From: Adineta vaga
Lineage: Eukaryota > Rotifera
NCBI GenBank assembly: GCA_021613535.1
Contig: CP075496.1
Span: forward strand, 1,488,001 to 1,552,000
DNA length: 64,000 nucleotides
Reading direction: 5' to 3'
The notes under the pieces are model-generated. The model was not told the DNA's origin and did not search any database. It was given only the letters and a program-made list of their open reading frames with translations. Shown one piece after another: positions 51,068-60,521 of this stretch. Position 1 is the first letter of the stretch. Each line of letters opens with the position of its first letter. The position numbers and the translations under genes were made by a program.

Positions 51068-52255
51068 ATGTCTTTGACAGAAGATCAGAAACAGATTCTC
51101 AAATCAACATCACCAATTTTCAAGGAACATGGCAAAGAAATCACCTCTATTCTTTACAAACACATGTTTGCTGTTCATCCTGAATTATTAGATATATTCA
51201 ATCGAACAAATCAAAAGAATGGAAAACAACCATTTGCTTTAGCAAATACAATGTATCTTGCCATCGAAAATATCGATAATTTAGAAGTGCTTATGCCTCA
51301 AATCTTATTGATTGCTCATAAACATCGTGCATCAACTGTTCGTCCAGAACATTATCCCATCGTCGGAAAATATTTACTTGTTGCCATCGATGAATTTCTC
51401 GGTGGAATGGGTGATCCCAGCATTTTGAATGCTTGGGCAGCTGCCTACAAAATTATTACAGATGTTTTTATCGGTATTGAAAAAAAACTGTATGCTGAAC
51501 TTGGTGATAAACAAGAACAAGGTTTCCTTCCATTTAAAATCACCAAAAAAGAAACTATTGCAAGTGGACCAGTTGTGGCTTTTACATTCGAACGCACGGA
51601 TGAAGGTAAATTACCTGGTTATCATACCGGACAATATCTCACTCTTCGAATTAAGAAGAAAGGTTGTTTACATATTCGACATTACAGCCTTATTCAACCT
51701 TTCGATGGCAAAACTTATCGTATTGCAATAAAGCAAGAAAATGATCATGAACCAAAAGGTATTGTTTCCAGTGCATTGATTAACGAATATCGCGTTGGGG
51801 ATATAGTTCCATTAAGTTTACCAGCTGGAACATTTGGATTAGTCAAGAATGCAAAACATCATTTATTTATTGCAGGTGGTATTGGTATTACAGTTTTATC
51901 AGCAATGATACAAGATTTACATAAACAAGATAAATCTGATCTTGTTACATTGATTCATTGTGTAATTCGTGAAGATCAAGCAGTTTTCGCTGATGAAATG
52001 CGTGAAATTCTATCGGAAAACCAATATTATTTACTTATTCAAAGTAGACATCTTTTACAAGAAACGATTAAAAAAGTAATTAGATCAGAAACAGATGTTT
52101 ATCTTTGTGGTTCAGATGTATTTATGAACAAAGTTGAAGAATATTTATCACAATATAATCATCCAACATCTCAAATTCATGTTGAAGCGTATCAACCATC
52201 ACTCAGTTTAATTAAAGATGCAGTTAAAAATCATCCTACACCAAATCCATTATGA
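51068..52255 (+). CDS. hmp: Flavohemoglobin (nitric oxide dioxygenase), copy 1
   Basis: This protein converts NO plus O2 to nitrate using NAD(P)H, FAD and haem. It is a single intronless frame of 395 residues, the usual length of bacterial Hmp and fungal Yhb1. Globin domain: Tyr30 (B10), Gln54 (E7), proximal His86 (F8, in IAHKHRAS) and Tyr96 with a following Glu pattern. FAD domain: GQYLTLRIK and R204-HYS-207, the RxYS flavin motif. NAD(P)H domain: AGGIGIT (270-275) and YLCGSDVFM near 347; the Cys-Gly pair is intact. The C-terminal HVEAYQPS fits the family's E-x-(F/Y)-x-P end. Animals generally lack this family, so horizontal acquisition is the natural reading. Codon use and AT content look like the neighbours, which implies an old arrival. 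The globin is the closest paralogue of copy 2. Confidence 0.96.
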   Translation: MSLTEDQKQILKSTSPIFKEHGKEITSILYKHMFAVHPELLDIFNRTNQKNGKQPFALANTMYLAIENIDNLEVLMPQILLIAHKHRASTVRPEHYPIVGKYLLVAIDEFLGGMGDPSILNAWAAAYKIITDVFIGIEKKLYAELGDKQEQGFLPFKITKKETIASGPVVAFTFERTDEGKLPGYHTGQYLTLRIKKKGCLHIRHYSLIQPFDGKTYRIAIKQENDHEPKGIVSSALINEYRVGDIVPLSLPAGTFGLVKNAKHHLFIAGGIGITVLSAMIQDLHKQDKSDLVTLIHCVIREDQAVFADEMREILSENQYYLLIQSRHLLQETIKKVIRSETDVYLCGSDVFMNKVEEYLSQYNHPTSQIHVEAYQPSLSLIKDAVKNHPTPNPL

Positions 52256-52463
52256 ATGTAAACAACGAATATAATCTGAATTAATTTTTCTTCTTGTAAG
52301 AAATCTTTTATTGTAAATATGATCGAACAATGTACTTGTTTTTCGTCTTTGTGCTGTGTAAGTCGATAGTTCGCCAATAAACGTTCTATGTACAGAAGAA
52401 ACCTCAACTAAATATTTATTTATTGTTTTGTAATTGGAAAAATAATTCAAAAATATTCATTCC

Positions 52464-52512
52464 AAAGGGTGTGGGTGTGGACAAAGTACAAAGAAATACT
52501 ACCACCCACACT
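52464..52512. repeat. Imperfect inverted repeat with TGTGGG-like units
   Basis: The left arm is AAAGGGTGTGGGTGTGG (52464-52480) and the right arm contains CCACCCACACTTT (52502-52514), about 21 bases apart. TGTGGG is the telomeric hexamer reported for the bdelloid Adineta. Two units plus an opposed unit are far too few to be a telomere, so this may be a relic of a repaired end, or chance. Confidence 0.4.
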
Positions 52513-53329
52513 TTCATCCTCAAGATGAAAATTTTCAAAAGTATACTCTTGACGATGATCAGCAGAACCTGCAAGAGTTGAGGTTTATGAAAATGTTTCA
52601 GTTATGACTTGTATTGTTTGATATAATTAATTGTGCTTTATCAAGAAGAAATTCTAATTACGCGATTCTTACCCTTGCTCGCTAAACTGAAACTAAATGC
52701 TGTGTTTATTAATATCCCTTTTCAAATGTATACTAGCTTTCGAAAAATATACATCAAACGATTCGTGATATAGTAGAATATGACCATTGGCGTTGTCAAA
52801 GGCGATGTAAATATGCAATTGCGTATTTCATTGAGAGGTTTGTGTATCGAAATTTGATTCTGTTACAATTTTTATATTTAATTTGGGATTATCTTCTATA
52901 TTTTCCTTCGATCTGAATCACGTAGACAATTTCTGACTTTTTCTGTTCGTTATGAATTGATGGAAGAAAACAAAATCACAGAAATGTAAGTGCTGAATAC
53001 TACACATATATTTTTCTTTTTGTTCCTCCCTCGTATTTTCTTATAACGGTTAATCATTGTTGAAGTAGAAAAAGGAAGCTCGATCAAAGAAAATCTCGCC
53101 CATCTGTCTGAAATTTCTCATTACGCTACTGCCGACAACATGATCTGCAATATGACGGAGCCGATTATAATCCATCCTCAACATATATCACTAAACCTTT
53201 GATTGATTTTAATTATGCGTCTTTGCAATAAATTTAAATTAAACATGTGAAAATTAAGAACGTGATGAGCATACGATGCAAAAGTCTGGAAAAAAGCACA
53301 CGTGCATAAACATTTGATAGGTTGTTCAT

Positions 53330-53880
53330 ATCTCTTTTTAACGATATATAGTAAAGCTTCACTGTTTATTCATTGAAAAACTGACAGGCGGAGACAGAGA
53401 AGCACGATTACAACGATTCCACAACTTCTATTATTACTTTGCTGATAATTCCTTAAAAACTACAATTAATTACTTTACAAAGTACAATCTATTTATAAAC
53501 TACCAAAGATCTGTCTTGAAATGGTTGGTCATATCATCTAAAGGAGTTTTTGATGCTTATGTCCACAAAAGCGAACGAGCTAATAACCAAGAAATATACT
53601 TGAATGAATATATTAATAAAAGACTGTTATCATTTATCATCAACTATCATTCTGATGGAAATTATTTGTTTTGACCTTATTTAGCCACTACGCATTGTTC
53701 AAGATCATTCACATGAAGCAAATGTATAGTATATGCAAATAATTGGGAAGCAAAAGATATCGAACAGTTGACTAGAAGAATAAAGAATAAGAAACAAAAG
53801 AATTTGATCAATACATGTTGCAAGGAATGATGCAGGGTGTTTGAAAGAAGAATTTAAAAAAACTTAGCTATCCACGTTCT
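53330..53880 (+). pseudogene. Degenerate Tc1/mariner (maT-like) transposase relic
   Basis: A stop-free frame of 97 codons without a starting Met runs 53381-53671 and reads as the middle of a mariner-superfamily transposase: KWLVISSKGVFDAYVHKS, ANNQEIYLNEYINKRLLSFI, NYHSDGNYLF. The next codons are TGA CCT TAT, where the family has Trp-Pro-Asp of the second catalytic block, so the Trp is a stop and the Asp is Tyr. After a frameshift, 53800-53841 reads EFDQYMLQGMMQGV, the C-terminal helix of the same family, again followed by a stop. The N-terminal third is not readable. Copy number and terminal repeats were not found. The element is dead. Confidence 0.7.
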
Positions 53881-55159
53881 AAAATGGCTGAACTACAGAG
53901 CTCAACATTTTCCCAAAGACTTGTATCATGTGTTCTTAAGAGCATCTGTCAAAGTAGAAATATTATTTTTAATCTTTTAAATCAGATTTAATTTGTTTTA
54001 GCTTCTAAAACCTAATAAAATATTTGAATTGCAGAATTTCCAGATTCATTACTGATGATACCAGGTAGACACAGTTTTTTCAACCTAAATAAGGAAGATG
54101 AAGAGAGGAAAAAAATTTTAAACCATTAGTCAAACATCAGTATAACGCTCATCTCCTCTCTACTCGATGTAACATTACTAATGCGTTTCCAACAAAAATG
54201 ATGAAAGTAGATGCATAGAGAGATATTATGAGATAATATCATCGCACTATGAAACTGTTGTTTACCCCTTCTTTTTTTAACATTTTATTTCGACATACTA
54301 CCTGTAGTTGACTTATCATTAGAGCAAAAGAATAAATGGAGAGAGAATAGTAGCATACATTTTATTGGTGAATAGTTGTTAGTATCTTTCTCCGTAAAAC
54401 TAAATTTCTAGTGAAAATTACTTTTGAACAGAGAGTTAAAAAAAACAAAGTAATATTTTCAGCCGTAGTTCTTCTCGTAACTGAATGTATAAGGATTATC
54501 ATCGCTAATTTCTTACTAAATATCAATTCTCGTGTCATTATTTCTCCTTTCATTTCTTTTCCTAGTACATTTGGGATTAGTCGTACATTTCTATTGAACT
54601 TGTAGAATTCGATTCGAGCAATTAATTTTAACTTGTTTTCAACTCAAACGATTGCGTTGTAACAAAATAAACATGTGACCTTTGAAACAGAAATCATCGA
54701 TACATATTTATCTACTTTCCATCAACACTTTTGATTAGTACAACTTTTACAGGCAAACATTTTGTAACATTTTTTATTTTCCATATATCTCAGCGTAAGT
54801 CAACAATGATATTTTCAAAAGCACCCTAAGAATGCGACTAAGAGATCTCATTGACTTGTTTCAATAGTCTTCGATGTACTCGAAATGGAAAACCTACACG
54901 ACGTTGCCGTATTTCATTCATTTCAATTTTAGAAAAACCGACTGAGATTTCTTGAAAGTACTCATGTAAAACTCTTCAATCTGCATCTTTTTTGCAATAT
55001 TCAACACGTTATCATTGACACACGTTGAGATATTTGCGCAATAAAAACAGTTGCAAAACTTTCGCTTCACCTGCTCTGAATGAATTTATCATTCCGTAAG
55101 ATCACACTCATTTTAACAAGAAGATCTTGTAGATACAGATTTCATTATTTATAACCAGC

Positions 55160-56347
55160 ATGTCTTTGACAGAAGATCAGAAACAGATTCTCAAATCAAC
55201 ATCACCAATTTTCAAGGAACATGGCAAAGAAATCACCTCTATTCTTTACAAACATATTTTTTCTAATCATCCCGAATTATTAGATATATTCAATCGAACA
55301 AATCAAAAGAATGGAACACAGCCGCTTGCTTTAGCAAATACAATATATCTTGCCATCGAAAATATCGATAATTTAGAAGTACTTATGCCTCAAATCTTAT
55401 TGATTGCTCATAAACATCGTGCATCAACTGTTCGTCCAGAACATTATCCAATCGTCGGAAAATATTTACTTGTTGCCATCGATGAATTTCTCGGTGGAAT
55501 GAGTGATCCCAGTATTTTGAATGCTTGGGCAGCTGCTTACAAAATCCTTGCAGATACGTTTATCGATATTGAAAAAAAACTGTATGCTGAACTTGGTGAT
55601 AAACAAGAACAAGGTTTCCTTCCATTTAAAATCACCAAAAAAGAAACTATTGCAGGTGGACCAGTTGTGGCTTTTACACTGAAACGAAATGATGAAGGTG
55701 AATTACACGATTATCATTCTGGACAATATCTTACTCTTCAAATTAAGAAGCAGGGTTGTTTACATATTCGACATTACAGCCTTATTCAACCTTTCGATGG
55801 CAAAACTTATCGTATTGCAATAAAGCAAGAAAATGATCATGAACCAAAAGGTATTGTTTCCAATGCATTGATTAATGAGTATAGCGTTGGGGATAAAATT
55901 ACATTAAGTTTACCAGCTGGAACATTTGGATTAGTTAAGGATGCAAAGCATCATTTATTCATTGCAGGTGGTATTGGTATTACAGTTTTATCAGCAATGA
56001 TACAAGATTTACATAAACAAGATAAATCTGATCTTGTTACATTGATTCATTGTGTAATTCGTGAAGATCAAGCAGTTTTTGCTGATGAAATGCGTGAAAT
56101 TCTATCGGAAAACCAATATTATTTACTTATTCAAAGTAAACATCTTTTACAAGAAACGATTGAAAAAGTAATTAGATCAGAAACAGATGTTTATCTTTGT
56201 GGTTCAGATGTATTAATGAACAAAGTTGAAGAATATTTATCACAATGTAATCATCCAACATCTCAAATTCATGTCGAAACATTTCAACCATCACTCAGTT
56301 TAGTTAAAAATGGCGTGAAAAATCAATCTGCTACAAAACCAATATGA
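55160..56347 (+). CDS. hmp: Flavohemoglobin (nitric oxide dioxygenase), copy 2
   Basis: Intronless, 395 residues, about 89% identical to copy 1 by my hand count (roughly 42 differences). All key residues are kept: Tyr30, Gln54, His86, the R-H-Y-S flavin motif, AGGIGIT and YLCGS. Differences cluster around residues 33-62, 129-136, 166-198 and the last 25 residues, while residues 1-32 and about 250-340 are nearly identical, silent sites included. The last 45 bases before the ATG are similar in both copies (agatctt.tagatacac.ttt), so both probably use the same leader signals. The function is the same NO dioxygenase; divergence around the FAD domain may tune cofactor or regulation (inference). 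Confidence 0.95.
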   Translation: MSLTEDQKQILKSTSPIFKEHGKEITSILYKHIFSNHPELLDIFNRTNQKNGTQPLALANTIYLAIENIDNLEVLMPQILLIAHKHRASTVRPEHYPIVGKYLLVAIDEFLGGMSDPSILNAWAAAYKILADTFIDIEKKLYAELGDKQEQGFLPFKITKKETIAGGPVVAFTLKRNDEGELHDYHSGQYLTLQIKKQGCLHIRHYSLIQPFDGKTYRIAIKQENDHEPKGIVSNALINEYSVGDKITLSLPAGTFGLVKDAKHHLFIAGGIGITVLSAMIQDLHKQDKSDLVTLIHCVIREDQAVFADEMREILSENQYYLLIQSKHLLQETIEKVIRSETDVYLCGSDVLMNKVEEYLSQCNHPTSQIHVETFQPSLSLVKNGVKNQSATKPI

Positions 56348-57405
56348 GTACGTAATATAACATACACTGCTTTATTTGTCGTTTCTTAAGAACCCTTTTA
56401 TTCTAAAGCTTATCTAAAAATATATCTGCTTTTTGTCTATATATTATGTAAGTCAATAGTTCGGTAATAAACGTTTGATGTATCAAAAACAAAATCAAGA
56501 ACTTTTATTACAAAACTCAGGCAGTATATGAGCTCAATATTTTGTAATCAGACAAATGATTTGTAACTTCTAATTTCAAAGGTCAAAGATTCTTTTAGAA
56601 CAAGAAAGACAAACTGGTGAATGAATCTTTATCTTCTAATTTCTAATACAATATGAATGATTTGAAAGACAGCATGGAATATCGAAAAGTCTTTTTTTTA
56701 ATCAGATTCCGGAAAATATTCTTCAGCTAGTTTAATTGTCTTATGGAACTATTCAAGTCAGAAAAACATCCTTCTACTTCAACTCAATCCGATCGCCAAT
56801 GTAAAAAAAGGTCTAATTCATTTCCTTTTCTTTTTCTATTTCGTCAATAATTAACTTCAAAGGGAAATTCATTATTCATCGTAAGATGAATAAATCCTTT
56901 GATGCATTAAATCACCCATATTTTTATCACTTATAATGTACTTTTCAAAAATGTAAGTCATTATATCCTCAAAACTCTTTTTCAATTGGAATAATTTAGT
57001 CGAAATAAGATAAAAACAGAACTTTTTCTTTAAAGACAAGATCAATAGTTGCAAAGAATTGCAATGTCACGCTCTAAAAATTCTCATTATTATAATCATG
57101 TTTCTCCCTTGATCATTTCAATTTTTTTTATATTGTTTTTTTTTTCAACAATGCATTCATCATTGTCATATCGTCTCTCTATGACTTCCAGGAATTTATT
57201 CTGATCATAATATAAATATCTTATTTGAAAAGTTCTCAGCCGAGATAATAATGATAAGATGCAAAACGCTCATCATTCCTAATTACATTATTCGAGATAT
57301 TTTTTCCGTTTTTGATTCTACTAATAATATCTGTTCGAATGGTTTTACTCAATTACGTCTAGAAGACAACAATCTACTCATTTTGTTTTTTTTTAGATTT
57401 TGATC
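56348..57405. other. Spacer between flavohemoglobin copies 2 and 3
   Basis: About 1 kb, AT-rich. An AATAAA signal for copy 2 lies at about 56466-56471. A poly-T run ending in tttttttttag at 57396 looks like a splice or spliced-leader acceptor for copy 3. No other coding sequence is supported. Confidence 0.45.
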
Positions 57406-58596
57406 ATGTCGTTAACTGAAGAACAAAAACAAATTGTGAAATCTACAGCACCAGTTCTACGAGAAAATGGAAAAGAGATAACTTCGATTTTCTATAAAAC
57501 TCTTTTTGAAAATCATCCAGAATTATTGAATTTATTTAATCAAACAAATCAAAAAATTGGTACTCAACCATTAGCATTAGCAAATACGGTTTATTTTGCT
57601 GCAGAAAATATTGATAATTTAGCAGTTCTTATGCCGCAAGTACGACATATTTCACATAAACATCGTGCTTTAACTGTTCAACCTGAACATTATCCCATCG
57701 TTGGTAAATATTTACTTCTAGCTGTTGCGCAATTTTTAGGAGATAAAGCAACAGACGAGATTTTAAATGCATGGTCAGCTGCTTACAATATCATATCTTC
57801 TATATTTATTAATGTAGAAAAAGAATTATATGCGAAATTTAATCAAGATCCACGTGATCAAGGATTTATTCCATTCACAATTGTGAAAAAAGAACGAATT
57901 GCAAATGGACCTATCGTTGCTCTTGCCTTTCAACGAGTCGATGGTGGAAAGATGTATAAACATCATCCGGGACAATATTTAACGATTCGAATAAAAAAAG
58001 GAAATTATTATCATAATCGACATTATAGTTTAACTCAACCATTCAATGGTAAATCGTATCATATTGCAATAAAACAAGCAAATGATCATGAACTTAAAGG
58101 TCTTGTTTCCAATGAAGTTCTTAATCATTATAGAAAAGGAGATAAAATTCTTGCTACTTTTCCAGCAGGTACATTTCATTTAGTTGAAAATGCAAAGTAT
58201 CATTTATTTATTGCTGGTGGTATTGGTATTACTGTTTTTTCTTCGTTAATTCAAGAATTATATAAAAATGGTAAAGCAAACACAACAACATTAATTCATT
58301 GTGTACCAACAGAAGGACATGCGGCTTTTGCTCAACAGATGCGTTCGATTTTACCACGAAATCAATATCATTTATTAGTACAAGGTAAACATCTTTTACA
58401 AGATCTTATTCGAAATAGTATCAAACCGAATACACATGTTTATCTATGTGGTTCTATACCGTTGATAAATAAAGTTGAAGATTATCTTGCTGAATATGAA
58501 CTTCCATCATCACAGATTCATACTGAAGCATTTCGACCAATACTTGGTTCCATTAAAAATGCAGTTAAAAATCAATCAAATACAAAATCATTATGA
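57406..58596 (+). CDS. hmp: Flavohemoglobin (nitric oxide dioxygenase), copy 3 (diverged)
   Basis: Intronless, 396 residues from the ATG at 57406 (MSLTEEQ). It shares the layout of copies 1 and 2 but is clearly more diverged (roughly 60-65% by eye). It retains the B10 Tyr (SIFYKTLF), E7 Gln (GTQPLALAN), F8 His (ISHKHRAL), a flavin motif NRHYSLTQPF, AGGIGIT in the NAD(P)H domain and YLCGSIPL. All domains are complete, so it is probably functional. It does not share the 5' flank of the 4.1-kb unit, so it arose by an older duplication or an independent insertion. The ATG follows closely on a poly-T/AG acceptor, a eukaryotic mRNA feature on a gene of bacterial type. Confidence 0.95.
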   Translation: MSLTEEQKQIVKSTAPVLRENGKEITSIFYKTLFENHPELLNLFNQTNQKIGTQPLALANTVYFAAENIDNLAVLMPQVRHISHKHRALTVQPEHYPIVGKYLLLAVAQFLGDKATDEILNAWSAAYNIISSIFINVEKELYAKFNQDPRDQGFIPFTIVKKERIANGPIVALAFQRVDGGKMYKHHPGQYLTIRIKKGNYYHNRHYSLTQPFNGKSYHIAIKQANDHELKGLVSNEVLNHYRKGDKILATFPAGTFHLVENAKYHLFIAGGIGITVFSSLIQELYKNGKANTTTLIHCVPTEGHAAFAQQMRSILPRNQYHLLVQGKHLLQDLIRNSIKPNTHVYLCGSIPLINKVEDYLAEYELPSSQIHTEAFRPILGSIKNAVKNQSNTKSL

Positions 58597-58918
58597 AATA
58601 AAGGAAGAAAAAACCCATAGACCTCATAGATTATTTATTTATTGTCATTATCTTTCTGTCGTCTGTTTTCGTGACAAATAAATTCGCCATTATATTGGAT
58701 GCTTAATCATAATCTAAGAAATCAAACTACCCTCTCAATCCGATCGATAGACACGATAAGAAGCTATTCAAATGATAATTTCGAAACTCGAAATGTCAAA
58801 TTCATTTTTTGTTCCAAATATTCTTTGCGCCAATTTATGTTTTTAAATGATCGATTAATAATTTCTTCCGTTCAGATCATCTTTTCATTTCATTTCCTTT
58901 CTAAATAAATATCTAATC
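58597..58918. other. Short spacer flavohemoglobin 3 / LIM protein
   Basis: About 320 bases with AT-rich 3' flank and presumed promoter. An open frame here (58699-58908) has no recognised motif. Confidence 0.4.
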
Positions 58919-60020
58919 ATGCTCGAGAATCAAAAATCGTTGACAACATTACAACAAGTAACATCCTCCAATGATGGAGCAACAAATTGTTCAAAATGTG
59001 GTGAAAAAATTCTGAATATAATGACAGCAGATGAAAATCGAGTTTATCATCCACATTGTTTCAATTGTTCTGATTGTGGAAAAACTTTAGCCGGAGGATT
59101 TTTCTACAAATCAAAACATCTCAAATCTGATTTAACATTAAGAAATAGTTTAACAGAACCAATTCGTTTTTGTGAAAGTTGCTATAAAAAAATTGCACCA
59201 AAATGGTATGTAGTATTGAATACGAGAGAGGGGAAAATGATTGAAAAGTTTAGTGCTCGATGTCAGAATATTATTGAAGCATCATCGATTGTTTGGGAAG
59301 ATAAAAAATTTCATGAATCATGTTTTACTTGTTGTGGAATTGATAAAAATGGTGTTGAATGTCGAAAGGTTTGATTTGTAAATAAATCTCTTTTTTTTAT
59401 AGAAGAAAATTTTCTAGCCAATGAAAGATGAGTCAGTTTATCCATTGAACAATAAATGGTATTGCAAAACTTGTTTTAATCAATTAAATACTGGTATTAG
59501 TGCAGCTTCAAGAGATATTCTCAGTCAAAAATGTCAGAAATGTTATCGAGAATTTGCTCCCGGATCATTAGTTAGTGAATGTAAGTTTGTTCAATTATGA
59601 TCGATTTCAATTGATTTGTTCCTTAAGACAAAGGAGATTATTATCATCCGACATGTTTTATTTGTTCACAATGTAATTCTTCAATTGCGAGTAAATCATT
59701 TTATCATCAAGCAAAATCCGATGATCGACAGTCCGATATGAAATTTCTCTGTGAAAATTGTCATATTAAAAATGCACAAGAATGCGCCGAATGTAAAACG
59801 AAAATTGTCAGTGGTGAAGCAAGTAAGTTCATCTTGTCTTTATTTAATGGATCATTCAATTTCTCTTCTAGTCGGCTTCGAAGGCAAACAATATCATCAA
59901 ATCTGCTTCATTTGTCAAAATTGTAAGAATGAAATCGGTACTGCACATTTTTTCAAAACAAAAGATGGAAAATATATTTGTCAACATTGTTCACAACAAC
60001 AGGATATTCAAACAAAATAA
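58919..60020 (+). CDS. Divergent protein with four LIM domains
   Basis: Four exons (58919-59368, 59418-59580, 59628-59822, 59872-60020) with introns of only 47-49 nt join to 318 residues. LIM1: CSKCGEK..HPHCFNCSDC..FCESC. LIM2: irregular, with CQNI where C-x2-C is expected, then HESCFTC and YCKTC. LIM3: KCQKC..HPTCFICSQC..LCENC. LIM4: ECAECK..HQICFICQNC..ICQHC. LIM domains are zinc-binding protein-interaction modules. No other domain is visible, so this is a LIM-only adaptor. It resembles neither the FHL gene at 17.6-20.7 kb nor the CSRP or PINCH pattern closely. The family is unassigned; the function is unknown. Confidence 0.75.
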
Positions 60021-60521
60021 AAACAGCATTAAAGATTTTGTTCTATTGAATGAAATCCTTGACATCTTCTCTCTTTCTCTTGTCTTTCCAGTTCATTACT
60101 AATAATGTTTCTATATGAATGAGTAGAAACACAAACTAATACTCATTATAAATATGTATCAATACGATAATGTCATGGCCTATATTCATCGTCTTGAAAG
60201 ATCAGAACATAAGCGATATCTTCTTCCTATTCATATTATTGTTTCGATAAGTGTAATGACATTATCTCTTCTCTCTCATTTAACAATCGTTCTTATGAAT
60301 ATAAACATAAAGTATCAAGAGTGAGAAAAAAACGGAAAAATAATAAATATATTTTCTATAAAAACAAACAAACAAACAAACAAATCTTTTTCTTTTTATA
60401 CAAATGACCAATGAAAAAAAAAGTGTTCAGTAAAACGAAGCTATCGACGAGAATTGTTTGTCATAAATAAAACAGAACCGGTATGGCGATGCACCATCAG
60501 ATAGATTTGACGGATGAAATC
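60021..60521. other. Convergent spacer LIM protein / anosmin
   Basis: 3' flanks of two convergent genes with an (AAAC)n microsatellite at about 60362-60384. No coding sequence is supported. Confidence 0.45.
60362..60384. repeat. (AAAC)n microsatellite
   Basis: About six AAAC units between the LIM gene and the anosmin stop. Confidence 0.85.

Larger units (their letters stand above)
52256..55159. other. Spacer between flavohemoglobin copies 1 and 2, with transposase relic and G-rich inverted repeat
   Basis: It holds a GGGTGTGGGTGTGG tract with an opposing CCACCCACAC (52467-52511), coding-like fragments without a complete gene (52780-53215), a dead mariner-type transposase relic (about 53330-53880), and from about 54050 the duplicated 5' flank of the flavohemoglobin unit, interrupted by roughly 300 extra bases relative to copy 1. 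Confidence 0.6.
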
